DNA from: Methyloligella halotolerans
GTDB taxonomy: Bacteria > Pseudomonadota > Alphaproteobacteria > Rhizobiales > Methyloligellaceae
Length of the DNA stretch: 64,000 nucleotides
Assembly (NCBI RefSeq): GCF_001708935.1
Contig: NZ_MASI01000008.1
Location: forward strand, 1 to 64,000
Direction: 5' to 3'
This document shows positions 1 through 10,226 of this stretch, one piece after another. The stretch's first letter is position 1; each line of letters opens with the position of its first letter. The position numbers were made by a program, and so were the translations under genes. The notes under the pieces are model-generated. The model did no database searches. It was not told the origin of the DNA and saw only the letters and a program-made list of their open reading frames with translations.

Positions 1-38
1 CTCGGACCAGCGCCGATAACGCATACCCGTTCGCTCAT
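1..38 (-). CDS. N-terminus of an FAD/NAD(P)-binding oxidoreductase (partial)
   Basis: Only the first 12 codons are inside the window, reading MSERVCVIGAGP before the edge. This is the start of a dinucleotide-binding fold (GxGxxG type) placed right at the N-terminus, as in flavin-containing monooxygenases and related FAD enzymes. A GGAG ribosome site lies about 7 bases upstream of the ATG at 38, which supports this start. It is divergent from the GcvT-like gene at 393. Trimethylamine or other N-oxide-forming monooxygenases begin this way and can sit beside folate-dependent demethylation genes, but 12 residues cannot settle the subfamily. Confidence 0.6.
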   Translation of the reverse strand, partial: MSERVCVIGAGP

Positions 39-392
39 ACCCTTCCGCTCCTCATCGCTGTCTTGTCAGCTTGCTTTCCGATGCCGTAGCCGGCGCCGCT
101 TCCGTGTTTCCCACGGTTTCCTGCGATCTCCGGCGACCACTCCCTCAGTGGAATTCGATGGGGGACCGCAACCATCGCGATCCTTCGGGTCGAGTCTTGA
201 GATTTTCAGCCCATTGCCAATTGCCATGGGGGGTTATCCCTTTGGGGATAGTCCCTGCACCCCTGCCGCCGAAGCGATGTAGGCCCAAATTCACAGCCGC
301 CTACCCCGCCAGAGTGATTGCCTCCCACCGCACCCATTGAAGATGGTTGAGGGCAATCGCAACGGACCAGGACGAAGCGGGGCGGGCATCCG
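39..392. other. Divergent intergenic region upstream of the GcvT-like gene
   Basis: About 350 bases separate the divergent FAD enzyme and the GcvT-like gene. I see no convincing gene or RNA. It holds a tandem ATTGCCA pair near 213-226 and, just after it, a palindrome at 235-250 that recurs upstream of the binding-protein operon. No glycine-riboswitch-like structure was recognised. Confidence 0.5.
235..250. promoter_or_regulatory. Palindromic operator-like site, copy A
   Basis: The sequence TATCCCTTTGGGGATA is a perfect 6-bp inverted repeat (TATCCC/GGGATA) around a 4-base spacer. It lies about 140 bases upstream of the GcvT-like/livG/livF genes. A site matching at 12 of 16 positions lies at 7664-7679 upstream of the binding-protein operon of the same transporter. 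The role as an operator is inferred. Confidence 0.4.
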
Positions 393-1498
393 ATGACCCA
401 GAGAAATTCGGCGTTGAACGACCGGCATAAGGCGCTGGGCTCAAAGCTCGACGGCGACACCTGGTGCGATATGGCCGTGCCGTGGAGCTATGCGACCGAT
501 CCCGACGACGAGGTCGTTGCGGTCAGGACCCGCGCCGGTCTGATCGACATGTCCGCCATCAATCTCATTCGCGTTGCCGGACCCGACGCGGCTGCGGTGC
601 TGGACAGCTTCGTCGCGATCGAGGTGCCCAAGCTGAAGCCCGGCACGGCCAGGCTCGCCGTGGAGGCCGACGAGAAGGGTGCCGTCATCGACGACATCAT
701 GATCATCCGCGACGGAAGAGACCGCTTCCGCATCACCCACGGCAGCGGCGCGACGCCTCAACAGCTCGCAGATGCGGCCGAAGGGAAGGATGTCGATATC
801 CAGGTCGATCGGGACACCCACATCCTCTCCCTCCAGGGGCCCGCCGCATTGTCGATCCTGGATCCGCACACGCCCCTCGATCTCGAAGCGCTGGAATATT
901 TCCATCACGCCGAGACCGAGTTGTTCGGCACGCCGGTCGTCATCGCGCGGGCGGGCTATTGCGGCGAGCACGGCTACGAAATCTACGCCGCCGCCGCCGA
1001 CGCTGTGCATCTTTGGGATGCCATCCTGGACCGGGGCCGCGGCAGGGGCGTCATGGCGGTCTCCTGGACGGCTCTCGACATCCTCCGGGTGGAGGCGGGT
1101 CTGCTCTTCTTTCCCTTCGACATGCCCGAAGGCGACACGACACCCTGGGAGATCGGCCTAGGCTGGGCGATCGATGGCGACAAGAGGGCCAGGCACGTGG
1201 GAAAGCGGGGGATCCGAAGCGCCTGCGGCAAGGAGCGCGTGAAACAGGCGGGCATTGCCTGCAGGACCGGCCGCGCCGTCGAGCCCGGCGCGAGGATCTG
1301 CCGCGACGGAGAGGAGGTCGGCATCGTCACCAGCGCCGTCTTCAGCCGCTATCTGATGCAGTCCCTCGCCCTGGTGCATCTGAAGCCGGATCACGCCGCT
1401 CTGGGCACCAAGCTTACGGTCGCCGACGGGGCCGGGGAGGTGGACGCATGGTGGTGCAGATCCCCTTCTACGATCCCTTGCGCCTGCGCTCGCGATAA
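393..1498 (+). CDS. GcvT-like aminomethyltransferase family protein, frameshifted near its C-terminus
   Basis: A member of the GcvT/DmdA/sarcosine-oxidase fold that moves one-carbon units from a small methylated or amino substrate to tetrahydrofolate. It shows the N-terminal folate-binding domain, the family motif YCGEHGYEIY near residues 190-199, and the C-terminal barrel domain. The reading frame breaks near 1447: the family-like ending (MVVQIPFYDPLRLRSR then stop at 1498) is in another frame, and one extra base before the ATG at 1448 would join them into about 368 residues. Uncorrected, the frame runs on to 1652 with an unrelated tail. It sits upstream of ABC-transporter ATPases and next to a divergent FAD enzyme, so it probably acts on the imported compound. 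The substrate is unknown. Confidence 0.8.
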
Positions 1499-1667
1499 CG
1501 GTGCGCCCGAGACGGCAATCGGGATGCAACGGCTTGGGGCCGCTCCGCCATTGGAAATGCGGGCGGGAATGGTGGCTAACCCCAAAGAGGTACGAACTTC
1601 GATGAATGCCCTCCGCCATGGGGGCCATGGTATTGATCGATCTTTCGCATGAGGGACGAGCAGACGG

Positions 1668-2440
<773 letters not shown>

Positions 2441-2441
<1 letters not shown>

Positions 2442-3148
2442 TGCTCTTGGAGCTCCGCGACGTCCACGTCCATTACAACAAGGTCGCCGCCCTGAAGGGC
2501 ATCGACATGGGCATTCCCGACAAGGGCATGGTCACGATCATCGGCGCCAACGGAGCGGGCAAGAGCACCACGCTCCGCGCTATCTCCGGTCTGACCCGTA
2601 TCAGCAAGGGCGAGATCGTCTTCGACGGCCAGCGCATCGACAAGCTCGCGCCGGAGAAGATCGTTGCCCTCGGCATCGCCCACGTGCCGGAGGGACGGCG
2701 CATCTTTCCCGATCTCACGGTCGAGGAGAATCTCCGCACCGGCGCGTTTCTGCGGAAGGATTCTTCCGCCATCGATGCCGACCTTGAAGACGTCTTCAGG
2801 CGCTTTCCGCGCCTCAAGGAGCGCCGCACCCAGTGGGGGCGTTCGCTGTCCGGCGGCGAGCAGCAGATGCTCGCAATCGGCCGGGCGCTCATGTCCCGCC
2901 CGAAGATGCTGATCCTCGACGAACCCTCCATGGGGCTTTCACCCGTCATGGTCGACGAGATGGCCAGCATCATCCGGGACATCATGGAAAGGGGCGTCCC
3001 GGTCATCCTCGTGGAGCAGAACGCGGAGCTGGCCCTCAAGCTCGCCCGCTTCGCCTACGTTCTGGAGACCGGTAACATCGCGCTCGAAGGTCCTGCCCAG
3101 GAGCTGCACGACAATGAACATGTCCGCCGTGCCTATCTCGGAGCCTGA
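2441..3148 (+). CDS. livF: Branched-chain-type ABC transporter ATPase (LivF-like)
   Basis: Second ATPase of the HAAT importer, 235 residues. Walker A (GANGAGKST) is near residue 35, the LSGGEQQ signature near 136 and Walker B (MLILDEP) near 155. Its ATG overlaps the stop of the LivG-like gene, and its own end overlaps the start of the small TPR-like gene by 35 bases. LivF and LivG normally form a heterodimer on the LivH/LivM permease, here encoded convergently. The symbol is by family; the transported compound is unknown. Confidence 0.9.
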
Positions 3149-3755
3149 GGCGTCCAAAGCCGCCGATCCCGGCGAAGACTGGAGCATCCAGGAGATCCTC
3201 AACGCCGGCTGGCAGGAGGCGGATCTCGATTGGGAGCGGACGACAGTTCTTGCTCTCGACGCCCTCGGCCGGGACGACATTGCCGGGGCGAAGGACGAGT
3301 TCGGCAAGGCGCTGCGCCTCGCCCGCGAGAACTTCGAGCCCATTGATCCGCGCCTCGGCACCAGCCTCGCCAATTACGGCGTCGCCCTCGCGCTCGCCGG
3401 CGATGGCAATGACCTTCAGCCCCTGGTGCAGAACGCCTTGCAGACCTGGCGCGCATCGCCACCCTGGATCGCCAAGCTCACCGCGCCGCGCTCGGCGCGC
3501 AGCTCGATGTTTCATCTGCGCATGGAAGCCCTCCACCGGGAGACCTATCGCGCCCGCTGGCGTCAGCGCTGGCAGGAAATTGCCGAGGAAGCGATTGCGC
3601 GCCTGCAGGCCGTGACCGATACGCTCGGGTCCGGCGACAGTCCGGACCTCGATGCCCCGGCCGGGACGATGCTCGCCACCTGGCGGCGCGAGCGGCCCGC
3701 CATGCTCAACGACACCCGCAAGCTGCTCGCCGCGCGCCTCCTCCTGCTCGTTTGA
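3114..3755 (+). CDS. Helical TPR-like protein of unknown function, coupled to livF
   Basis: Encodes 213 residues with no signal peptide and no catalytic motif I recognise. The middle (about residues 45-110) is helical with an alanine/leucine pattern typical of tetratricopeptide-like repeats, and the C-terminal half is rich in arginine and tryptophan. The start at 3114 follows an AGGAG about 10 bases upstream and lies inside the end of livF, so it is co-translated with the ABC ATPases; a second ATG at 3120 is possible. The position suggests a cytoplasmic accessory factor for the same transport or catabolic system, but that is inference. Confidence 0.7.
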   Translation: MNMSAVPISEPEASKAADPGEDWSIQEILNAGWQEADLDWERTTVLALDALGRDDIAGAKDEFGKALRLARENFEPIDPRLGTSLANYGVALALAGDGNDLQPLVQNALQTWRASPPWIAKLTAPRSARSSMFHLRMEALHRETYRARWRQRWQEIAEEAIARLQAVTDTLGSGDSPDLDAPAGTMLATWRRERPAMLNDTRKLLAARLLLLV

Positions 3756-3855
3756 TGAGCTAATCAATCCTGAGAGAGCCCAGCGACGACCGCGTCATCC
3801 GACGTCAGCGCGTCGCGTTATCCTCGCGTTTCCGTCAGGACATACTGAGCTTTCA

Positions 3856-3982
3856 TCATGTCATCCTGAGCTTGGCGTCATTGCCGGCTTGACCGGGCAA
3901 TCCAGTAACTCCTGCTTCGGACAAAGAATGACTCGCTAATGACTGGATCCCCGGGTCGCGCTTTGCGCGCCCGAGGATGACA
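3856..3982. repeat. Dispersed palindromic repeat, copy 1 (convergent gap)
   Basis: This 127-base element opens with GTCATCC, contains the inverted pair TTGCCGG...CCGGGCAA, and ends GGATCCCCGGGTCGCG...CGCGCCCGAGGATGACAG. It fills the gap between the convergent TPR-like and livM genes. Related elements lie at 29196-29272, 42602-42630, 57475-57596 and 59844-59876. It may act as a two-way terminator or REP-like element. Confidence 0.6.
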
Positions 3983-4020
3983 GCCGAAAGGGGAGGTGGC
4001 CTTGGTCGGCCCGCCGTCAC

Positions 4021-5043
4021 CTACTCCGCAGGCACCTCTTCAGTGCGCATATTCTCACGCCGTTCCTTGCGGGAGGCGAGCCACGCCTTGGTCTTGGGGA
4101 CCAGGCTCTCCAGCCCATCGGGCAGGAACAGGATGGAGACGATCAGCAGCGCGCCATAGAGCATTGGCCGCATCTCATCCACCCCGAGGGCGCGCAGGAT
4201 CACCTCGTTGATGATCGTCAGGGTCACCACGCCGATAATGGGTCCGTAGAAGGTCGCGGTGCCGCCGACGATGGCCCAGATGAGGATGTAGACCATCTCC
4301 TCCACGTCGAACCGGTTGGGTGCGACCGCTCCCACATAATGGGCGTAGAGGGCGCCGGCGAGCCCGGCGAAGAAGGCCGAGATCACGAAGGCCAGCATCC
4401 GGTAGCGGAACGTATTCACGCCGACGGATTCCGCCAGCTTGTCCTGCCAGTGGATCGCATGGAAGGTCAGTCCGATGCGCGAGCGCTCGACCCGGTAGAG
4501 GATCAGCAGCGAGACCGCCACCACGATCAGGCAGAGATAGTAGTAGTTCACCGGTTCGAAGAAATCGATGCCGAACAGATCCGGCATCGATGGGATGCGC
4601 TTGATGCCCTTAGGCCCGCCGAACAGGAAGGTGAGATCGCTCCACTTCCACATCAGGCGGATCACCTCGCCGGCCGCAAAGGAACCGATCAGGAAGTAGA
4701 ACCCCTTCATGCGGAACAGCGGGAAGCTCAGCAGGAACGCCAGGAACGCCGAGACGCTCGCGCCCACCAACATGGCCAGCGGGACGGGGACGGCCAACTC
4801 CTTGGCCGCAAGCGCCGAGGCATAGGCGCCGACGCCCATGATGACCGCATGGGCAAGAGACCATTCGCCGGTGAGCGTCAGCAGCCGATAGCTGCACACC
4901 AGAAGGACGTCGATCACCAGCATCACCAGGATCTCCTGCTGCGAGAAGGAGAGCAGATGCGGCAGGACGATCAGCAGGATTGCGAGCAGGGCGAAGCCGA
5001 TGAGCCAGCCGAAGCCCGCCGTTTTCGTTTCGGGCTTATGCAC
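4021..5043 (-). CDS. livM: Branched-chain-type ABC transporter permease (LivM-like)
   Basis: Inner-membrane permease of the HAAT importer, about 340 residues with many hydrophobic segments and the family pattern around the motif SLAHAVIMGVGAYASA. I choose the GTG at 5043 because a GGAG lies about 9 bases upstream; the frame can be extended to a TTG at 5058 with a poorer ribosome site. It overlaps the end of livH by 8 bases, so the permeases are coupled. It pairs with LivH, the LivG/LivF ATPases on the other strand and the binding protein upstream. Confidence 0.88.
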   Translation of the reverse strand: MHKPETKTAGFGWLIGFALLAILLIVLPHLLSFSQQEILVMLVIDVLLVCSYRLLTLTGEWSLAHAVIMGVGAYASALAAKELAVPVPLAMLVGASVSAFLAFLLSFPLFRMKGFYFLIGSFAAGEVIRLMWKWSDLTFLFGGPKGIKRIPSMPDLFGIDFFEPVNYYYLCLIVVAVSLLILYRVERSRIGLTFHAIHWQDKLAESVGVNTFRYRMLAFVISAFFAGLAGALYAHYVGAVAPNRFDVEEMVYILIWAIVGGTATFYGPIIGVVTLTIINEVILRALGVDEMRPMLYGALLIVSILFLPDGLESLVPKTKAWLASRKERRENMRTEEVPAE

Positions 5044-5908
5044 GTTCTTTGGCTCCAAACAGTCCGGTTGGCTTGACGATCAGGACGGCGAGCATCAGCA
5101 GCAGCCCGACGATATTGGCGAGCGTCCCGTCATACATCGTGGTCACGAAGGTGTGCACGAAGCCGTAAAGGATGGCGACGAGCACGGCCCCCTCGAGCGA
5201 CCCAATGCCCCCGACGATGATGATGATGAAGGCCGTGACGATGACCGAATGGCCCATGAATGGCGTGGGCGAGACCAGCGGCGCCGTCAGCGCGCCCGCC
5301 ACCCCCGCAAGCCCGGCGCCGATGAACATGGCGATCCGCGCGGTCTGATTGATCGAGATCCCTTGCAGCACGGCCGCCTCCCGGTCCTGGGCGCAGGCCC
5401 GCAGTGACCAGCCGAACTTGCTCTTGCGCAGGAAGATCCACAATGCGCTCAGGAGGCCGACCGCGGCGAGGATCACGTAGAGCCGCTGATAGGTCAGCAC
5501 CGCGCCGTCGAGGAAGACGATCTTGTCCTGGGTGGAAGGGGGAACGTTCTCCATGCGCACGCCGAAGCCCATCATGGCGACGGTCTGGAGGATAAGCAGG
5601 AACCCGATGGATGCGATGAGCCCGCCGAGCGGATTGTCCCGTAAGGGTCTGAATAGCCCGACCTCCATGACCAGGCCGAGGCAGCCGACGAAGATGAGCC
5701 CGACAACCACGGCGAGGAAGAAGGGGAAGCCCATATCGGCGTAGAGCGCCACCACCGTATAGGCGCCCGCCATGTAGAGTTCGCCGTGGGCGAAGTTGAT
5801 CACACCCATGACGCCGAAGATGAGCACGAATCCTACCGCGATGAGCGCCATATAGCTCGCCGCGTAGGTCGCGTTCACCACGGTCTGAAGGAAGAGCTCG
5901 GCTGTCAT
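5036..5908 (-). CDS. livH: Branched-chain-type ABC transporter permease (LivH-like)
   Basis: Inner-membrane permease, 290 residues, with the family pattern FGVMGVINFAHGELYMAGAY near residues 30-50 and repeated hydrophobic helices. The ATG at 5908 has a GGAG about 7 bases upstream, so the longer frame to 5962 is not needed. It follows the binding-protein gene by about 155 bases that hold a strong nested hairpin, and runs into livM with an 8-base overlap. Together with LivM it forms the translocation pore. Confidence 0.9.
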   Translation of the reverse strand: MTAELFLQTVVNATYAASYMALIAVGFVLIFGVMGVINFAHGELYMAGAYTVVALYADMGFPFFLAVVVGLIFVGCLGLVMEVGLFRPLRDNPLGGLIASIGFLLILQTVAMMGFGVRMENVPPSTQDKIVFLDGAVLTYQRLYVILAAVGLLSALWIFLRKSKFGWSLRACAQDREAAVLQGISINQTARIAMFIGAGLAGVAGALTAPLVSPTPFMGHSVIVTAFIIIIVGGIGSLEGAVLVAILYGFVHTFVTTMYDGTLANIVGLLLMLAVLIVKPTGLFGAKERA

Positions 5909-5982
5909 CGAGAAGCTCCGTATTGCACCGGACCGGCAGGAGAGCGGCCCGGCGGCTGGCAAGAAATGTCGGTCGAGAAGTG

Positions 5983-6051
5983 GGGCCTCTCCCGCATCCC
6001 GAACCGCGGAAGCCGCGGTTCGGCTGTGCGCCGGATGAGCGGGAGAGGCCC
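5983..6051 (-). terminator. Nested intercistronic hairpin between the binding-protein and permease genes
   Basis: Outer arms GGGCCTCTCCCGC (5983-5995) and GCGGGAGAGGCCC (6039-6051) are perfectly complementary over 13 bp. Inside them, CCGAACCGCGG (5999-6009) pairs with CCGCGGTTCGG (6013-6023) over 11 bp. In transcription order the hairpin follows the binding-protein gene and precedes livH, and no U-run follows. Such structures commonly protect the upstream message and lower downstream expression, giving excess binding protein; that role is inferred. Confidence 0.65.
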
Positions 6052-6064
6052 GCTTCGATCAGCG

Positions 6065-7363
6065 CTATGTGCGCTGATAGTACATCTGACCAAGCGCCTT
6101 CATGTGCTTGATCAGGAGGTCGCTATGCTGGTCCCACCAATCGGGGATCGACTTGAAGTCCTGGATCTTGGCCTTGCCGTCCTGGATGGCGACCACCGGC
6201 CAGAGACCCACCAGCGCGTTGTTGATGCCGAACAGCTTCTCGCCCCACCAGTCGGCCTCGCCGAAGGCGTGCTTGCCAACGCCGCCTTCCTTCATGGCGG
6301 CGAGCACGTCGGTCGGCTCCGTGGTGCCGGCCTTGGTTGCCGCGTCGGCCCACAGGTCCATGATGGACGCATATTCCCAGGACACCGCGCTCCATTCGCC
6401 CGCGCCGTAGCGCTTCAGATATTCCTGGTAGAAATCGTTGGGCTTCTTGAAGTTCACATGGGGCTCGTTCAGCTTCGGATCGTCGAAATCCGGGAACTGG
6501 AAGATGAAGCCTTCCATGAACTCCTTGGAGGTCTTCTCCACCATCTTTTGGTAGAAGTCGGCGGTGCAGGAGATCATCTGACCCTTGTAGCCCTGCTGGA
6601 AGGCTTGCTCGGTCAGCGGGTGCACATAGTCGGCGTAGCAGGTGTCTAGGCAGATGATATCCGGCTTCAGCGCCAGCATCTTCGACATGATCGGCGCGAA
6701 GTCCGTCGTCGCCGGATCGAAGAAGATCGGCTCGTCCAGAACTTCGATGCCCGCCGCCTCGAAGGCCGCCAGATAGGTCGCCACGGAAGGTTTGCCGAGA
6801 GCGTCGTCCTGGGCGCAGATCACCGCGGTCTTCAGGTCCGGCTTATTCTCTGCCAGCCACTCGACACCGGTGACGTTGTAGATCGGATGCACCTCGCAAG
6901 GGGCGAGAAGCATCTCCGTGTCGGGCGTCAGATCGCTCGGCAGCAGGGTGGAGACGAGCATCTCTTCCCGCTCCGCGACCTGGGAGGCACCGGGCCAGGG
7001 GTCGCCGCCGAGCATCATGATGAATTTGACATCTTCTTCCTTGATCAGCTTCACCGCGCCGGCGCGCGCCTTGCTGGGATCGTATTCGTCGTCATACGGG
7101 ACGAACTCGACCTTCAACATCTCGTCGCCGACCTTCACACCGCCGTCGGCGTTGATCCAGTCCGCCCAGATATGACAGCCGTCGAGCCCGGGCTTGCCCC
7201 AGGCGGCCACCTCGCCGGTCAACGGCGCGAGAAAGCCGATCTTCACGGTTTTCTCCGCGCCGAAGGCGATCTTCGGCATTGAGACGCTGGCTAAAAGAGC
7301 TGCCGCGGCCGTGGTGGACAGAAATTGACGGCGATCCATGCCGCCCTTGCTGAGTTTTGTCAC
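6065..7363 (-). CDS. Periplasmic substrate-binding protein of the HAAT importer
   Basis: A periplasmic-binding fold type I receptor of 432 residues. The N-terminus has a twin-arginine-like signal (DRRQFLSTTAAA, then a hydrophobic stretch ending near AFGA), so it may be exported folded. The mature part begins EKTVKIGFLAPLTGEVAAWG, the usual start of Leu/Ile/Val-type receptors. Start is the GTG at 7363 with a strong GGGAGGGA about 7 bases upstream. It leads the livH-livM operon. It does not look like the urea receptor UrtA, and the ligand is unknown; the neighbouring folate enzyme suggests a methylated or amino compound. Confidence 0.88.
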   Translation of the reverse strand: MTKLSKGGMDRRQFLSTTAAAALLASVSMPKIAFGAEKTVKIGFLAPLTGEVAAWGKPGLDGCHIWADWINADGGVKVGDEMLKVEFVPYDDEYDPSKARAGAVKLIKEEDVKFIMMLGGDPWPGASQVAEREEMLVSTLLPSDLTPDTEMLLAPCEVHPIYNVTGVEWLAENKPDLKTAVICAQDDALGKPSVATYLAAFEAAGIEVLDEPIFFDPATTDFAPIMSKMLALKPDIICLDTCYADYVHPLTEQAFQQGYKGQMISCTADFYQKMVEKTSKEFMEGFIFQFPDFDDPKLNEPHVNFKKPNDFYQEYLKRYGAGEWSAVSWEYASIMDLWADAATKAGTTEPTDVLAAMKEGGVGKHAFGEADWWGEKLFGINNALVGLWPVVAIQDGKAKIQDFKSIPDWWDQHSDLLIKHMKALGQMYYQRT

Positions 7364-7795
7364 CTTGATCCCTCCCTATCGGACCCGGAGCGCATCGCTT
7401 TGTTTGGGCCGGAAGGCCGGCGCCCCATCTCACTGCACGGCACTGCGGTCGGTCTTGGCGAACCCGGCGGTCGTACGGCCGCGCGGCTCTTGCTTCTCTG
7501 TCCCGCAAGCGCTAAGTGGCTTGAACACGCTGACTGCCGACTAGATGCCGAATGCCTGCGAAGACGCGGCGGAATTCGGATCGCCGGACAGCGCAGCGCG
7601 ACATTTTCGCTCACCGGTCCGAGTCTCAGAATCTGGCTGATCGGAACAATCCTCTTCTGGGGGTAACCCGAAGGGGGTACGGAATGTCGCACCCGTCGAA
7701 AGCCGCGCAGAAGCTGGAAATCTGCCCAAAAAATCGGCAGCTGAAATGTCGATGGATTGGGCGTCTGGGCTTTTACATTGCCCGCCCGTTCGGCG
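7364..7795. other. Divergent intergenic region, binding-protein operon / kinase
   Basis: About 430 bases without a convincing gene lie between the leftward binding-protein operon and the rightward kinase-aminotransferase pair. Promoters for both are expected here. The only distinct signal I see is the palindrome at 7664-7679. Confidence 0.5.
7664..7679. promoter_or_regulatory. Palindromic operator-like site, copy B
   Basis: Read on the minus strand it is TACCCCCTTCGGGTTA, an imperfect inverted repeat (5 of 6 pairs) with a 4-base spacer. It matches copy A at 235-250 in 12 of 16 positions, giving the joint form TAYCCCYTTSGGGWTA. It lies about 300 bases upstream of the binding-protein start and about 115 bases upstream of the kinase start. 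An operator role is inferred. Confidence 0.4.
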
Positions 7796-8821
7796 ATGCT
7801 GATGGCACCCGAAGAAAAGCCGACGGCCCGCCCCATGCTTTATGAAGACGCTCTTTTGGAGAGGCTCGAAGCCGGCCTGCGCACCGCCCTGCCCAAATGG
7901 GGGCTGGGCAAGGATCCCAAGGTGAAGCTGCTGACCGTCTCGGAGAACGCGACCTATTTGGTAGAGCGCGCCGACGGCAGCAAAATGATCTTCCGCGTTC
8001 ACCGGCCGGACTATCACACCGAACGGGAAATCCGCTCCGAGCTGGCTTGGGTGGCGGCGCTGCGCGAAGACGGCGTGGTCGAGACGCCGGAGACCATTCC
8101 CACCGAGGACGGCGCGCCTCTGGCATCCTTCTCCGATGGAGAGGCGACCCGCCACATCGCTGCATTCTCCTTCATGGCCGGCAAGGAGCCGGATGCCGAC
8201 GATGACCTGGTGAAGTGGTACGGCGAGCTGGGCGAGATCAACGCGCGCCTCCATGGCCATGCACGGGACTGGCAGCGGCCCGAGGGCTTCACCCGCAAGA
8301 CCTGGAATTTCGACACCATCATCGGTAACGGCGCCCTGTGGGGCGAATGGTCCGCCGCCCCAGGTCTCACGAAAGAGGGGCATGCGATCCTGGAAAAGAC
8401 GGCAGACCTCCTGCGCCAGCAGACCGATGCATTCGGGACCGGCGAAGACCGCTTCGGCCTGATCCACTGCGACATGCGCCCGGCCAATCTCCTGGTCGAC
8501 GGCGACCGGCTCGGCGTGATCGACTTCGACGATTGCGGCTTCTCCTGGTACGCCTACGACTTCGCCGCTGCGGTCAGCTTCCTGGAGCACGAACCCTATC
8601 TCCCCGACGTGATGGCCGCCTGGGTCGAGGGCTATCGGAAACAGGCCCCTCTTTCCCAAGAGGTGGCTGCCGCCCTTCCCATGTTCGTCATGCTCCGCCG
8701 CATGCAGCTCACCGCCTGGATCGCCTCTCATGGCGAGACGGAGACCGCGCAATCCATGGGCGAGCCGTACACGGAAGGGACCGTAACCCTGGGCGAGTCC
8801 TATCTCGCCGAGCACGGCTGA
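7796..8821 (+). CDS. APH-family small-molecule kinase (homoserine/hydroxylysine-kinase-like)
   Basis: Cytoplasmic kinase of the aminoglycoside-phosphotransferase fold, 341 residues from the ATG at 7796. It shows the N-lobe with SENATYLVERADGSKMIFRV, the catalytic loop HCDMRPANLLVDG near residue 224 and the metal-binding DFDD near 242. The start is uncertain, since ATGs at 7796, 7802 and 7835 are all in frame and none has a strong ribosome site. Ten bases after its stop begins a class-III PLP enzyme resembling the AGXT2L phospho-lyases. In animals an APH-type hydroxylysine kinase feeds an AGXT2L-type phospho-lyase, so this pair may phosphorylate then eliminate phosphate from an amino alcohol. 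Resistance to aminoglycosides is unlikely in this context. Confidence 0.8.
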   Translation: MLMAPEEKPTARPMLYEDALLERLEAGLRTALPKWGLGKDPKVKLLTVSENATYLVERADGSKMIFRVHRPDYHTEREIRSELAWVAALREDGVVETPETIPTEDGAPLASFSDGEATRHIAAFSFMAGKEPDADDDLVKWYGELGEINARLHGHARDWQRPEGFTRKTWNFDTIIGNGALWGEWSAAPGLTKEGHAILEKTADLLRQQTDAFGTGEDRFGLIHCDMRPANLLVDGDRLGVIDFDDCGFSWYAYDFAAAVSFLEHEPYLPDVMAAWVEGYRKQAPLSQEVAAALPMFVMLRRMQLTAWIASHGETETAQSMGEPYTEGTVTLGESYLAEHG

Positions 8822-8831
8822 GGCGCTGACG

Positions 8832-10178
8832 GTGGCTGGAAAGACCATGCCCGATACGAAGCAGATCCTCGCTCTCAATCGCTTTGAGGCCAAGGAGGGG
8901 GGAGCTCTCGATCCGGCCATCGCCGATCTCGTCGAGCGGCGCGAGACGACATTCGGCGCGTCTTCTGTGCTGTTCTACCGGGAGCCGCTGCATATCGTCC
9001 GCGCCGAGGGCGTCTTCATGTACGACGCCGACGGCAAGCGCTATCTCGACACCTATAACAACGTGGTTCAGGTCGGCCACTGCCATCCCCATGTCGTCGA
9101 GGCGATCGCCAAGCAGGCGGCGACCTTGAACACCAACACCCGCTATCTCTACGACAACATCCACGATTACGCCGAGAGGCTGCTGGAGACCTATCCGGCC
9201 TCCCTGTCGAACATCGTGTTCACCTGTACGGGAAGCGAAGCGAACGACATCGCGCTCCGCCTCGCCAAGCTGTTCACTGGCGGCCAGGGCTTCGTGGTCA
9301 CCGAGACCGCCTATCACGGCAACACGGCCGCGGTGTCGGAGGTCTCGCCGGCCTCCTTCAAGGGCCGCGCTCTGCCGGCCCATATCCGTGCTGTGCCGGC
9401 TCCCGACTCCTATCGCCGGCCCACCGACGATCTGGGGGAACGCTTCGCGTCCGAGATCGAAGAGGCCATCGGCGAGCTCGAGGAGGAAGGCATTCCCTTC
9501 GCCGGATTCATTGCCGATTCCATCTTTTCAAGCGATGGCATCTACGCCGATCCGCCCGGCTTTCTGGAGCCCGCCATCGAGGCCGTGCACAACGCCGGCG
9601 GGCTCTTCATCGGCGACGAGGTGCAGCCAGGCTTCGGCCGTACCGGCTCTCATATGTGGGGCTTCCAGCGTCACGGGGTAACGCCCGATATCGTCACCAT
9701 GGGCAAGCCCATGGGGAATGGCTTCCCCCTTGCCGGCGTGGTGACGCGCCCGGAAATCTTGGAGCCCTTCGCCGAGGAGACCGGCTACTTCAACACCTTC
9801 GGCGGCAACCCGGTCGCGGCGGCCGCAGGCCTCGCCGTCCTCGATGTCCTGGAGGACGAGGGCTTGCTCGAGAATGCCGAGCGGATGGGCGGCTATTTCC
9901 GCCAAGCGCTCGACGCCATGCAACAGCTCAATCCCTGCATCGGCGATGTGCGCAGCGCCGGGCTCTTTATCGGCATCGAGTTCAGCAAGCCCGGCACCAC
10001 GGATCCCGATCCGGCCACGGCGGTATCCGTGATCAATGCTATGAAGGATGAAGGCGTGCTGATCGGGGCAGCCGGCGCTGACGGCAACATCCTGAAGCTT
10101 CGCCCGCCGCTCTGTCTGGAACAGGAGCATGTCGACTTCTTCCTGGAAACACTGTTCGAGGTCCTGTCCGATCTCTAA
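8832..10178 (+). CDS. Class-III PLP enzyme, AGXT2L-type phospho-lyase or aminotransferase
   Basis: PLP-dependent enzyme of 448 residues. The stretches [16 protein letters not shown] and [18 protein letters not shown] near residues 75-115 recall ethanolamine-phosphate / phosphohydroxylysine phospho-lyases (AGXT2L1/2) from memory of that family, not from a search. The PLP lysine lies in TMGKPMGNG near residue 292 and the cofactor aspartate in GDEVQPGFG near 262. Start is GTG 8832 with GAGG about 8 bases upstream; an ATG at 8847 is the alternative. It follows the kinase gene by 10 bases, which supports a kinase-plus-phospho-lyase step. An ordinary omega-amino-acid transaminase remains possible. 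Confidence 0.82.
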   Translation: MAGKTMPDTKQILALNRFEAKEGGALDPAIADLVERRETTFGASSVLFYREPLHIVRAEGVFMYDADGKRYLDTYNNVVQVGHCHPHVVEAIAKQAATLNTNTRYLYDNIHDYAERLLETYPASLSNIVFTCTGSEANDIALRLAKLFTGGQGFVVTETAYHGNTAAVSEVSPASFKGRALPAHIRAVPAPDSYRRPTDDLGERFASEIEEAIGELEEEGIPFAGFIADSIFSSDGIYADPPGFLEPAIEAVHNAGGLFIGDEVQPGFGRTGSHMWGFQRHGVTPDIVTMGKPMGNGFPLAGVVTRPEILEPFAEETGYFNTFGGNPVAAAAGLAVLDVLEDEGLLENAERMGGYFRQALDAMQQLNPCIGDVRSAGLFIGIEFSKPGTTDPDPATAVSVINAMKDEGVLIGAAGADGNILKLRPPLCLEQEHVDFFLETLFEVLSDL

Positions 10179-10226
10179 GGGCAAGCCCCGGTCGGACGGC
10201 GCCTCCCCACACCGCGAGGACAGATC

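Noticed and set aside
39..392. Possible glycine or SAM riboswitch upstream of the GcvT-like gene
   Set aside because: I could not find the paired stems and conserved core of either class; only a short palindrome is present.
7796..8821. Aminoglycoside resistance gene
   Set aside because: It has the APH fold, but its pairing with an AGXT2L-type PLP enzyme points to metabolism of an amino alcohol.
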